Shown piece by piece: positions 1-7,929 of a stretch of DNA of 64,000 bases. The stretch covers positions 62,001-126,000 of the forward strand of contig JACKFD010000013.1 in assembly GCA_020632655.1 (NCBI GenBank), read 5' to 3'. Numbering within the stretch: position 1 is the first letter of the stretch; each line of letters begins with the position of its first letter. The notes below the pieces were generated by a model. That model made no database searches. It had not been told where the DNA came from and saw nothing but the letters and a program-made list of their open reading frames with translations. Origin of the DNA: Spirochaetaceae bacterium. GTDB taxonomy: Bacteria; Myxococcota_A; UBA9160; UBA4427. The translations under genes and the position numbers were made by a program.

Positions 1-89
1 ACTAGGGTGCCGCTCCGGCGGACCCGCCTCGTGATTCCGTTTGCTGGACGTCATTGCGTGTACCGTTCCGTTCGGAAGAGGACTGATCC

Positions 90-2558
90 ATGACGCCCGG
101 GTCCGATGACCGGGATCCGACACCGCGCCACGCCGCGGAGCCGGGCCTGCGCGCTCGCGCGGACGCCGCCTTCGGGCGCTGGGCCGGCCGGGTCGTCCGT
201 CTGCGATGGATCCTGATCGTGGGGATGAGCGCGCTCACCCTCGCGCTCGGCTCCCGCCTCCCGCTGCTCGAGACCGAGACCTCGACCGAGGACTACCTCT
301 TCGATCGGGATCCGGCCAAGATCGCCTACGACGCCTTCCGTGAGCAGTTCGGGCGCGACCAGGCCTGCATGGTGCTCGTCGAGCCGAGCCGCGTCTTCGA
401 TCGCGACTTCCTCGAGGCCCTCGCCGCCCTCCATCGCGACATCGAGGCGTCCGTTCCGCATCTCGCCGAGGTGACGAGCCTCTACAACGTCCGCTCCGTG
501 CGCGGCGAGGGCAGCGAGCTGCTCGTCGACGATCTGCTCGAGACGATGCCCGAGGACGAAGCGGCCCTGGCAAGGCTCGAGCAGACCGTTCGCGATACGC
601 CGAGCTACCTCGACTCCGTGATCTCGGCGGATGGAGAGGTCGCGATCCTGCTCGTCGAGGCGGACGCCTACTCGAGCCTCGGACGGTCGGAGCACGACGA
701 GAGCGTCGACGATCTACTGGCCGAGTTCGACGTCGACGGGAGCTCGACGGGCGGCGAGGCCGTCGAGGACACGGCGCTCGTGCCGCTCACGGGTCGCGAG
801 AACACGGCGTTCACGCGGGCGCTCCTCGAGGTGATCGAGCGCCATCGCGCGCCGGGTCTCACGATCCGACTGACCGGACAGCCGCTCATCACCTACGCCC
901 TCGCCGACGCGATGGCCGCCGACGTGCCGCGGATCTTCGGCGCGGCGCTGCTGCTGATCGGCGTCGCGATCGCCTTCCTGTTCCGTCGTCTCGCGCCGGT
1001 CTTCCTGGCCGCCGTGATCGTATCGACCTCGCTCGTCGCGACGATGGGCGTCTCGCAGCTCCTCGGCATTCCGGTCAGCCTGGCGTCCCAGATCCTCCCT
1101 TCGTTCCTGCTCGCCGTGGGCGTCGGCTACTCCGTCCATCTGATGACGCTCTTCTTCCGGGAGCTCGCGGAGGATCCGGATCGCGGGCGCGCGCTCGAGG
1201 GGGCGCTGCGTCACGTCGGGCTGCCGATCTCGATGACCGCGGTCACGACCGCAGCCGGATTGGCGTCCTTCCTCGTGGCGGAGATGGAGCCCGTGGCGCA
1301 GCTCGGCATCATGGGCGCGGTCGGCGTCGCGATCACGCTGCTCTACTCGCTGACCCTGCTGCCGGCGCTGCTCGTCGTGCTGCCCCTCGCGCCGGGGCGG
1401 GGCCGCGGCCTCGACGGTGGGAATCCGCTGCTCACGGCGTGTGCGCGGATGGCGATCCACCACCCGCGGAAGCTGGTCGCGGCGGCGGTCGTGATCGCGC
1501 TCGCCGCAGCGGCGAGCCTGCCCTTCCTGCGCTTCTCCTCGGATCCGATGGACTACTTCGAAGAGGGCTACTGGCTCCGGGACGGGACCGAGTACGCGGA
1601 TCGTCGCATCGGCGGCATGCAGACCCTCGAGGTCGTGATCGACACGGGTCGTGAGAACGGTCTCCACGAGCCCGAGGTGCTGCGCGCGATGGCGGGGCTC
1701 GAAGGGCTCGTGTCGGAGCTCGCCCGGCAGGGCGAGCACGTCGGCCGGACGGCCTCGCTGCTCGACGTCGTGCGCGAGACCCACCGCGCGCTCAACGAGA
1801 ATCGCGCGGCCTACTACGCGATCCCCGACGATCGCGAGCTCGTCGCCCAGGAGCTGCTGCTCTTCGAGAACAGCGGCTCCGACGATCTCGAGGACCTCGT
1901 CGATCGCCGCTTCAGCAAGGCGCGCTTCAGCATCCGCACGACGTGGGAGGACGGGCGCGACAAGTTCGCGTTCCTCGCGCGGGCGGCCCCCCGGATCGAA
2001 GGCGCGCTCGATGGCGTGGCCGAGGTCGATCTCACGGGCTCGGTCGCGCTGATCGCGCGGGTCGCGACGGCGACCTCCGAGAGCCTCGTACGCAGCTACG
2101 TCCTCGCCCTCGTGCTGATCACGCCGATCATGGTGTTGCTGATCGGCAGTCTGCGCGCGGGGCTCGCGAGCCTGGTCCCGAACCTCGTCCCGATCCTCGC
2201 GACCCTCGGCCTGATCGTCGGCCTCGGGCTCGAGATGGACATGTTCATGCTGCTCGGCGGCTGCATCGCGATCGGGCTCGCCGTCGACGACAGCATCCAT
2301 TTCATATCCGGATTCCGGCGGCACTACGCGGAGCACGGGGATCCGGAGCGGGCGGTCGAGGAGACGATGGAGACGACGGGCCGGGCGCTCCTCTTCACGT
2401 CCGTCGTGCTCGTCGCGGGCTTCGCCGTCCTCTCGCTCTCGACGATGGCGAATCTCGCCAACCTCGGCTGGATGACCGCCTGCGCGATCGCGCTGGCCTT
2501 CGTGCTCGACGTGACGGTCACGCCGGCGCTGCTGGTTCTGCTCTACCGCCAGCGCTGA
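90..2558 (+). CDS. RND-superfamily (MMPL/HAE3-type) exporter
   Basis: An 822-residue inner-membrane exporter of the hydrophobe/amphiphile type 3 group, which usually moves lipids, hopanoids or hydrophobic compounds using the proton gradient. There are two matching halves. Each has one membrane segment (near residues 40-60 and again near 460), a periplasmic loop of about 200 residues, and a cluster of five membrane segments. The second half carries the AVDDSIHF stretch, placing paired acidic residues in a membrane helix as in related pumps. The ATG at 90 has an AGAGGA ribosome site just upstream. It ends 9 bases before a convergent gene. No adaptor or outer-membrane partner adjoins it. The substrate cannot be told from sequence. 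Confidence 0.85.
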   Translation: MTPGSDDRDPTPRHAAEPGLRARADAAFGRWAGRVVRLRWILIVGMSALTLALGSRLPLLETETSTEDYLFDRDPAKIAYDAFREQFGRDQACMVLVEPSRVFDRDFLEALAALHRDIEASVPHLAEVTSLYNVRSVRGEGSELLVDDLLETMPEDEAALARLEQTVRDTPSYLDSVISADGEVAILLVEADAYSSLGRSEHDESVDDLLAEFDVDGSSTGGEAVEDTALVPLTGRENTAFTRALLEVIERHRAPGLTIRLTGQPLITYALADAMAADVPRIFGAALLLIGVAIAFLFRRLAPVFLAAVIVSTSLVATMGVSQLLGIPVSLASQILPSFLLAVGVGYSVHLMTLFFRELAEDPDRGRALEGALRHVGLPISMTAVTTAAGLASFLVAEMEPVAQLGIMGAVGVAITLLYSLTLLPALLVVLPLAPGRGRGLDGGNPLLTACARMAIHHPRKLVAAAVVIALAAAASLPFLRFSSDPMDYFEEGYWLRDGTEYADRRIGGMQTLEVVIDTGRENGLHEPEVLRAMAGLEGLVSELARQGEHVGRTASLLDVVRETHRALNENRAAYYAIPDDRELVAQELLLFENSGSDDLEDLVDRRFSKARFSIRTTWEDGRDKFAFLARAAPRIEGALDGVAEVDLTGSVALIARVATATSESLVRSYVLALVLITPIMVLLIGSLRAGLASLVPNLVPILATLGLIVGLGLEMDMFMLLGGCIAIGLAVDDSIHFISGFRRHYAEHGDPERAVEETMETTGRALLFTSVVLVAGFAVLSLSTMANLANLGWMTACAIALAFVLDVTVTPALLVLLYRQR

Positions 2559-2567
2559 CGGGGCATG

Positions 2568-3254
2568 CTAGGCGCGTCCGACGTCGACCAGCTCTCGCAA
2601 CGTCTCGACGAGCTCGTCGAGCTCTCGAGCGAGTCGGCCGGGGATCGCGTCGCGACAGACCCGCGCCATCGCGTCGAAGTACCAGACCTGCTCGGCCGCG
2701 CCGGCATTGAAGCGTTCGAGCGTCGCCTTTCCCTCGTGTCGGAGGTCGTCGACCAGCTCGCCGAGGTTGTGGCGCTTGTCGCAGGCAGCGACGAGGCGAC
2801 TCGGCGCGGCGGCGCCGGCGAGCTGCGTGAGGTAGCGCTCCTTGCGCTCGCGCCAGGGGCCCTTGCTCGCGCCGGCCTCGGCGGGTGTCGTGTCGGTGCA
2901 GTCGAGCACGATGCGCAGGACCTCCGTCCCGAATCGCTCGTCGATCAGGCCCTCCCGCTCGGCGCGCTCACGTGGGCTCTCGGCATCTTCGAGCGCATCG
3001 TGCAGCAGCGCCGCGATCGACTCCGTGGGCCCGCCGCCCGCGCGGATCACGAGACCCTGCACCGCGAGCAGATGACTCATGTAGGAGGTCGTGCGGCCCT
3101 TGCGTGTCTGGTGTCCGTGCCAGTCCCAGGCGAGTCGGGTGGCTTCGAGCAGGATCGGGCGCGCGGCGTGCAGCGTGGCGGCGGTCGCGTCGGGACGGCT
3201 CGCTCCCGACGTGGCAGCCGGCATGCCGGGATCGCGTGTCGAGCGGTCGGCCAC
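2568..3254 (-). CDS. SpoT-like HD-domain hydrolase (small alarmone hydrolase type)
   Basis: A 228-residue cytoplasmic protein with the HD phosphohydrolase pattern of the RelA/SpoT hydrolase domain: WHGHQTRKG near residue 45, H61, LLHDALED at 83-90 and a later DKRHNL. These are the metal and ppGpp-binding motifs of the SpoT/MESH1 group. There is no synthetase or TGS domain, so it would be a stand-alone hydrolase of (p)ppGpp or a related 3'-phosphonucleotide. The start is a GTG three bases after the stop of the upstream MOSC gene, which suggests one transcript. The first 25 residues are not conserved-looking, so an internal ATG at 3227 is an alternative start. The fold is secure; the exact substrate is inferred. 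Confidence 0.75.
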   Translation of the reverse strand: MADRSTRDPGMPAATSGASRPDATAATLHAARPILLEATRLAWDWHGHQTRKGRTTSYMSHLLAVQGLVIRAGGGPTESIAALLHDALEDAESPRERAEREGLIDERFGTEVLRIVLDCTDTTPAEAGASKGPWRERKERYLTQLAGAAAPSRLVAACDKRHNLGELVDDLRHEGKATLERFNAGAAEQVWYFDAMARVCRDAIPGRLARELDELVETLRELVDVGRA

Positions 3255-3257
3255 GAT

Positions 3258-3800
3258 TCAGATCCGTTCCAGGGGACGCGGCGGTCCCGGCGGTGGAACG
3301 GCGCGGATCGCGTCGCCCTCCTTCACCTCGCCCGATGCGAGCACGATCGCCATCACGCCCGCGCGACGGACGAGCTGACCCGCCTCGTCGCGCCAGGCGA
3401 AGCGGGCGAGCAGGCCGGGACCGAGGTCCTCGATCTGCGCGCAGGGATTGCGCAGGCCGGTCAGCTCGAGCACGACGTCGGCGCCGATCTCGAGCCGCGT
3501 GCCGACCGGCAGATCGTGCAGGTCGAGGCCCTCCGTCAGCAGGTTCTCGCCGAGCGTGCCCGGACCGACCGCATAGCCCTCGGCGGCGACCGATCGGATC
3601 CGCTCGGCCTCGAGCAGCAGCACCTGTCGGAGGTTCGGCTGGCTCGGGTCGAGGGCGACCCGGGAGCGATGCTTCACGGTCGGGCCGCAATGCGCATCGC
3701 CCTCGACGCCGAGGCCCGCGAGCAGGCGCAGGCCTGCCCGGGGCTCCTTCGAGAAGTCGTGGCCCGGGCTCGAGGCGAGGCTCGCGACGCGGCCTTGCAT
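3258..3800 (-). CDS. MOSC domain-containing protein
   Basis: A 180-residue MOSC (molybdenum cofactor sulfurase C-terminal) domain, which covers nearly the whole protein, as in the small bacterial YiiM/MOSC proteins. Visible family marks are GVEGDAHCG near residue 34, RQVLLLEAE near 58, GTLGENLLTEGLDL near 80 and GLRNPCAQIEDL near 115. That last motif holds the conserved cysteine thought to carry sulfur or contact Moco. The role would be sulfur transfer or Moco-dependent reduction of N-hydroxylated compounds; no molybdenum enzyme lies in this window. The ATG has an AGAGGA site upstream. It is divergent from the phosphotransferase gene at 3872 and is followed by the HD hydrolase. Confidence 0.85.
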   Translation of the reverse strand: MQGRVASLASSPGHDFSKEPRAGLRLLAGLGVEGDAHCGPTVKHRSRVALDPSQPNLRQVLLLEAERIRSVAAEGYAVGPGTLGENLLTEGLDLHDLPVGTRLEIGADVVLELTGLRNPCAQIEDLGPGLLARFAWRDEAGQLVRRAGVMAIVLASGEVKEGDAIRAVPPPGPPRPLERI

Positions 3801-3871
3801 GCGCAGTCCTCTCGGATCGGGCCCGGCAGTATGCCATAGGCGGCTCCTTTCGGATTGCTACGCTCGCGCGC

Positions 3872-5251
3872 ATGACGGATACCCCCTCCTCCTCGTCGAA
3901 GTCCCCCTCCCGAACCGAGCTCGAGCCCGAATGGCAGCGCGCCTTCGACTGGGTCGAGCGCGAGGTCGGCTGTCGCATCCGCTCCTTCGAGCGCCAGCCG
4001 CGATGGCGACCGGCCTTCTTCCTCGAGACCGAGCGCGACGGCGCGCCGCTTCCGCTCTATCTGCGCGGGGAGCGCGGCGCCCTCGACCACGGCGTCTATC
4101 CCCTCGAGCACGAGGCGAAGGTCTTCCAGGTGCTCGAGTCCGAGGGGCTGCCCGTCCCGCACGTCTACGGGATGATCCCCGATCCGAAGATGATCGTGCT
4201 CGATCGCATGCCGGGGCGCGCGGATCTGTCGACCGCGAAGGACGAGGCCGAGCGCGTCTCCGTCCTGAACCACTACATGGATCTGCTGGCGGATCTGCAC
4301 GCCATCGACCCGAAGCGCTTCGAGGCGATCGGCGTCGAGCGGCCGCGCGGGCCCGAGGCGCTCGGCTTCGCGGATCTGGCGCGGTGGGAGAAGGCCTATC
4401 GCGCGGCGAAGAACCGGCCCGACGCGATCATCGAGTTCAACTACGGCTGGCTGCGGCGCAACGTCCCCCGCGACCGCGAGAAGGTCGCCTGTCTGCAGGT
4501 CGACTCGGCGCAGTTCCTCTTCGACTCGGGAAGGGTCACGTCCTTCCTCGACCTCGAGCTCGCGTGCCTGGGTGACCCCGCCGCGGATCTCGCCGGCATG
4601 CGCGGCCGCGACATGGCCGAGCCGCTCGGGCCCTTGAATCCGGCCTTCGAGCGCTACTTCGAGAAGACGGGCGAGCGCATCCCGAAGTCCGTGATCGACT
4701 ATCACACGGTCCGCTTCAACCTCGCGACGCCGACGACCTGTGCGCCGATCGTCGCGGAGCCGCCGGACACGGTCGACTTCATCCAGTACCTGGCCTGGTA
4801 CTGGGTCTGGGCGCGGGCCTCGGTCGAGGTGATCGCCGACTCGATGGGGATCGCGCTGCCGCAGCCGACGATCCCCGAGCCGGCGAAGAGCGAGGCGTCG
4901 CCCGCGCACGACCTGCTCGTCCGCAAGCTCGGTGCGCTGCGCAGCCAGAACGAGGGCTTCCTGCGCTACGAGCTCGATACGACCTGGCGCAACGCCGTCT
5001 ATCTCTCGCGGGTCGAGTCGATGTGGCCCGAGATGGAGAAGGAGGAGGCGGCGGAGATCGACGCGATCCTCGGTCGCAAGACGGCGCCCCTCGACCGCGC
5101 TGCCGAGCTCGAGGCCTTCGTGCTCGAGAAGGGGGCCGCGCACGAGGAGGCGCTCCTCGGCCTCTTCCAGAAGCAATGCCTGCGGCGCGAGGCGCTCTTC
5201 CAGCCCGTCGCCCGGGAGCTCGACGGCAAGCACATCCAGCTGATCGACTAG
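3872..5251 (+). CDS. Phosphotransferase-fold (APH/ACAD10-like) protein with degenerate active site
   Basis: A 459-residue protein of the aminoglycoside phosphotransferase/ACAD10 fold. The N-lobe has a nucleotide-site-like stretch (LEHEAKVFQVLE near 79-90), and the C-lobe ends in LDLELACLGDPAADL (226-240), the usual DFG-equivalent segment. The catalytic loop is changed. Where family members read HGD followed five residues later by N, this one reads QVD (209-211) and no clear N follows. The protein is also about 100 residues longer than usual, with a helical C-terminal extension. It may be a non-catalytic or altered kinase. The upstream reading frame is open much further, but the ATG at 3872 begins the family similarity. 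It lies just before the monooxygenase gene. Confidence 0.75.
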   Translation: MTDTPSSSSKSPSRTELEPEWQRAFDWVEREVGCRIRSFERQPRWRPAFFLETERDGAPLPLYLRGERGALDHGVYPLEHEAKVFQVLESEGLPVPHVYGMIPDPKMIVLDRMPGRADLSTAKDEAERVSVLNHYMDLLADLHAIDPKRFEAIGVERPRGPEALGFADLARWEKAYRAAKNRPDAIIEFNYGWLRRNVPRDREKVACLQVDSAQFLFDSGRVTSFLDLELACLGDPAADLAGMRGRDMAEPLGPLNPAFERYFEKTGERIPKSVIDYHTVRFNLATPTTCAPIVAEPPDTVDFIQYLAWYWVWARASVEVIADSMGIALPQPTIPEPAKSEASPAHDLLVRKLGALRSQNEGFLRYELDTTWRNAVYLSRVESMWPEMEKEEAAEIDAILGRKTAPLDRAAELEAFVLEKGAAHEEALLGLFQKQCLRREALFQPVARELDGKHIQLID

Positions 5252-5306
5252 GCTCGCCCGACTGCGCGACGCGCCATGCGGGCGTTCGCGCGCTTCCGGT
5301 GCCCTC

Positions 5307-5336
5307 TTGCGGTCCGTATACAGATCGGTCTATGTG
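5307..5336 (+). promoter_or_regulatory. Candidate promoter with TetR-like operator in the spacer
   Basis: TTGCGG (5307-5312), an 18-base spacer, then TATGTG (5331-5336), lies 57 bases upstream of the monooxygenase ATG. The spacer holds AGATCGGTCT (5322-5331, last base in the -10), an imperfect inverted repeat flanked by ACA and TGT. Nine bases of its complement, AGACCGATC, recur at 7345-7353 just before the tetR-type gene. The position fits repression by that regulator. Both promoter and operator are guesses from pattern. Confidence 0.3.
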
Positions 5337-5392
5337 TCTACCCGCTCAGAGGGCGGCGGCGAAGCCGTCCCGCACCCCTTTCAGGAGACACC

Positions 5393-7342
5393 ATGGCCGA
5401 GCGCAACGCGAACGCGGGCAACCCCCACGCGGGTCTGCCGATCCACGACGACGACGCGACGATCGCGGCGATGCTCGAGGACGTGAGCATCCCGACCCTC
5501 GCCCTGTCGATGGTGCACATGACCGGCGACCCGTCCTGGATCCGCGGGCCGATCCGTCCGCAGGGCCTCTTCCTGAACGAGATCCAGGGCTTCATGCCCG
5601 AGGACCAGAAGGCGGAGATCCGGAAGCGGGCGCTCGACGCCATCGTCGCCTTCCGCGACGGCGGCTGCGTGTTGCCGCCGCCGCCCTCGCACGAGCTCAT
5701 CAAGGAGATGATGGCCTGGCTCGTCTGCACGCCGGTCCCGGGCGAGTACGTGCCCATGATGCTCGAGGAGATGGAGCTCGACGGGGGCGATCCGCGCGCC
5801 GTGGCGACGACGTCGCCGGCGGAAGCGAGGGCGGCGCTGCCCGTGCTCGTCATCGGCGCGGGCGAGTCCGGCGTGCTCGCCGGCATCCGGCTCAAGCAGG
5901 CGGGCATCCCCTTCACGATCATCGAGAAGAACGCGGGCGTCGGCGGCACCTGGTGGGAGAACTCCTATCCGGGCTGTCGCGTCGACGTGGGCAACCACTT
6001 CTACTGCTATTCCTTCGAGCCTTCCGACAACTGGACCGAGTACTTCGCGCAGCAGCCGGAGATCCAGGCCTACTTCGAGGACGTCGCGAAGCGGCACGAC
6101 CTGATGGGCGACATCCGCTTCCGGACCGAGGTCGTGAAGGCGACCTGGGACGAGGCGGCGGGTGTGTGGCACGTGGAGGTGAAGACGCCCGAGGGAGCCG
6201 TCGAGGTCCTCGACGCGCGCGCCGTCGTCACGGCGGTCGGCCAGCTGAACCGGCCGCAATATCCGGACATCCCGGGGCTCGACGCGTTCCGCGGGCCGAT
6301 CTTCCACTCGGCGCGCTGGGACCACTCGGTCGATTACAAGGGAAAGAAGGTCATCGTGATCGGGGCCGGCGCGAGCGGCTTCCAGATCGTGCCGACGATC
6401 GCGCCCGACGTTGCGCAGCTCACGGTCTTCCAGCGCACGGCGCAGTGGATGTTCCCCAATCCGAACTACCACGAGAAGGTGCCGGCGGGCATGACCTGGG
6501 CGATCCGCCATCTGCCCTTCTACGGCCGCTGGTATCGCTTCCTGCTCTTCTGGCCCGGGACCGACGGCTCGCTCGAGAGCGGCCGGATCGATCCGAGCTG
6601 GCCGGATCAGCAGCGCGCCTGCAACGCCGCGAACGATCAGGCCCGCCAGATGTTCACGGACTGGATCACGAGCCAGGTCGGCGACGATCCGGAGCTCCTC
6701 GCGAAGGTGATCCCCGACTATCCGGCGACGGGCAAGCGGACGCTGCAGGACAACGGGAGCTGGCTCGGCGCCCTCAAGCGCGACAACGTCGAGCTCGTCC
6801 GAGAAGGCATCGATCACATCGACGCGACCGGCGTCGTGACCGAGTCCGGCGCGCGCTACGACGCCGACATCATCGTGCTCGCGACGGGCTTCATGATGGC
6901 GAAGGTGCTCTTCCCGATGGAGTTCTATGGGCGCGAAGGTCGGAGCCTGAACGAGTTCTGGAAGGACCGCCCCTCCGCCTATCTCGGCATCACGGTCCCG
7001 GGCTTCCCGAATCTCTTCATGATGTATGGCCCCTCGACCCACCTGAACCACGGCGGGAGTCTGATCTTCCACTCGGAGTGCCAGATGCGGTACATCGGCG
7101 CGGCCCTCGACCTGCTCGCCGGGAGCGGGAAGAAGGCGATGGAGCCCAGGCCGGAGCTCTACGAGGAGTATCACGCGAAGCACCAGGCCGAGATCAAGCA
7201 GCTCGTCTGGTCGAGCCCCGCGATCAAGCACACGCATTTCCGGAACGCCGCGGGCGAGATCCACACGGTCAGCCCCTTCCGGCTGGTCGACTACTGGAGC
7301 TGGACCCGGAGCGTGAATCCCGACGACTTCGTGCTGCGCTGA
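5393..7342 (+). CDS. Flavin-containing Baeyer-Villiger-type monooxygenase
   Basis: A 649-residue FAD/NADPH-dependent monooxygenase that would insert oxygen next to a carbonyl, turning ketones into esters or lactones. Two Rossmann motifs are present, GAGESG (near 156) and GAGASG (near 325), with the FAD-contact run GVGGTWWENSYPGCRVD between them. The Baeyer-Villiger fingerprint F-x-G-x3-H-x3-W-D is present as FRGPIFHSARWD. An N-terminal extension of about 130 residues precedes the FAD domain, as in the longer cyclododecanone/steroid-type subclass. The ATG at 5393 follows AGGAGA at the right distance; an upstream in-frame ATG at 5276 lacks one. A TetR regulator follows 25 bases later. The substrate is unknown; the neighbours suggest xenobiotic or terpenoid ketones. 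Confidence 0.9.
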   Translation: MAERNANAGNPHAGLPIHDDDATIAAMLEDVSIPTLALSMVHMTGDPSWIRGPIRPQGLFLNEIQGFMPEDQKAEIRKRALDAIVAFRDGGCVLPPPPSHELIKEMMAWLVCTPVPGEYVPMMLEEMELDGGDPRAVATTSPAEARAALPVLVIGAGESGVLAGIRLKQAGIPFTIIEKNAGVGGTWWENSYPGCRVDVGNHFYCYSFEPSDNWTEYFAQQPEIQAYFEDVAKRHDLMGDIRFRTEVVKATWDEAAGVWHVEVKTPEGAVEVLDARAVVTAVGQLNRPQYPDIPGLDAFRGPIFHSARWDHSVDYKGKKVIVIGAGASGFQIVPTIAPDVAQLTVFQRTAQWMFPNPNYHEKVPAGMTWAIRHLPFYGRWYRFLLFWPGTDGSLESGRIDPSWPDQQRACNAANDQARQMFTDWITSQVGDDPELLAKVIPDYPATGKRTLQDNGSWLGALKRDNVELVREGIDHIDATGVVTESGARYDADIIVLATGFMMAKVLFPMEFYGREGRSLNEFWKDRPSAYLGITVPGFPNLFMMYGPSTHLNHGGSLIFHSECQMRYIGAALDLLAGSGKKAMEPRPELYEEYHAKHQAEIKQLVWSSPAIKHTHFRNAAGEIHTVSPFRLVDYWSWTRSVNPDDFVLR

Positions 7343-7367
7343 CCAGACCGATCGCCGGAGCGCAGGG

Positions 7368-7919
7368 ATGAGTGACGAGACGCGCAGGCGGATCCTGTCC
7401 GCGGCCGGGGCCTGCCTCGAGCGGGACGGCATTCGCCGCACGACGATGGTCGGGATCGCGGAGGAGGCCGGACTCTCCCGTGCCGCCCTCTACAAGTACT
7501 ACTCGGACAAGCCGTCGATCGTGGTCGAGGCCCTGGCGCGACTCGACGACGCATTCTGGAGCAGCGCGGTATCGCGCGTCTCGGCGCGCAGGACGATCGG
7601 TGCGCAGGTCGCCGAGGCGATCCGATTCACACTCGAGCAGGATCCCGGTGCCCTCGCGATCCGACTGCGGGCCGAGGAGCCGGATGCGTTCGCGGCGACC
7701 GTGGGCGAGGGATTGCGGGCGATGGCGCCGGGCATGGCGGCGTTCTGGCGCCCCTTCCTCGAGGCGGCGAGAGAGCGGGGCGAGGTGCGGCCCGACCTCG
7801 ACGTCGAGCGCGCCTGTGAGTGGATCATGCGCATCGTGATCTCGCTCGTGACGATGCCGACCGACGACAAGAACCATCGCCGCCTGATCGAGGAATTCCT
7901 GATCCCAGGCCTTCGCTAG
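7368..7919 (+). CDS. TetR-family transcriptional regulator
   Basis: A 183-residue repressor-type regulator. The N-terminal helix-turn-helix is typical: TRRRILSAAGACLERDG, then TTMVGIAEEAGLSRAALYKYY (about 26-46), with the recognition helix ending in the YKYYSDK signature. The C-terminal ligand-binding half is unremarkable and its ligand cannot be guessed. It sits 25 bases after the monooxygenase stop and 10 bases before lhr. Its most likely target is the monooxygenase promoter, since a short sequence is shared between the two upstream regions. The start is an ATG with AGCGCAGGG upstream. Confidence 0.88.
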   Translation: MSDETRRRILSAAGACLERDGIRRTTMVGIAEEAGLSRAALYKYYSDKPSIVVEALARLDDAFWSSAVSRVSARRTIGAQVAEAIRFTLEQDPGALAIRLRAEEPDAFAATVGEGLRAMAPGMAAFWRPFLEAARERGEVRPDLDVERACEWIMRIVISLVTMPTDDKNHRRLIEEFLIPGLR

Positions 7920-7929
7920 CCTCCCGCAG

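Noticed and set aside
714..2336. Long minus-strand reading frame (540 codons) under the RND exporter
   Set aside because: Very rich in Arg, Asp, Glu and His with no hydrophobic core or motif. It is the usual shadow of a high-GC gene; the plus strand has clear RND structure.
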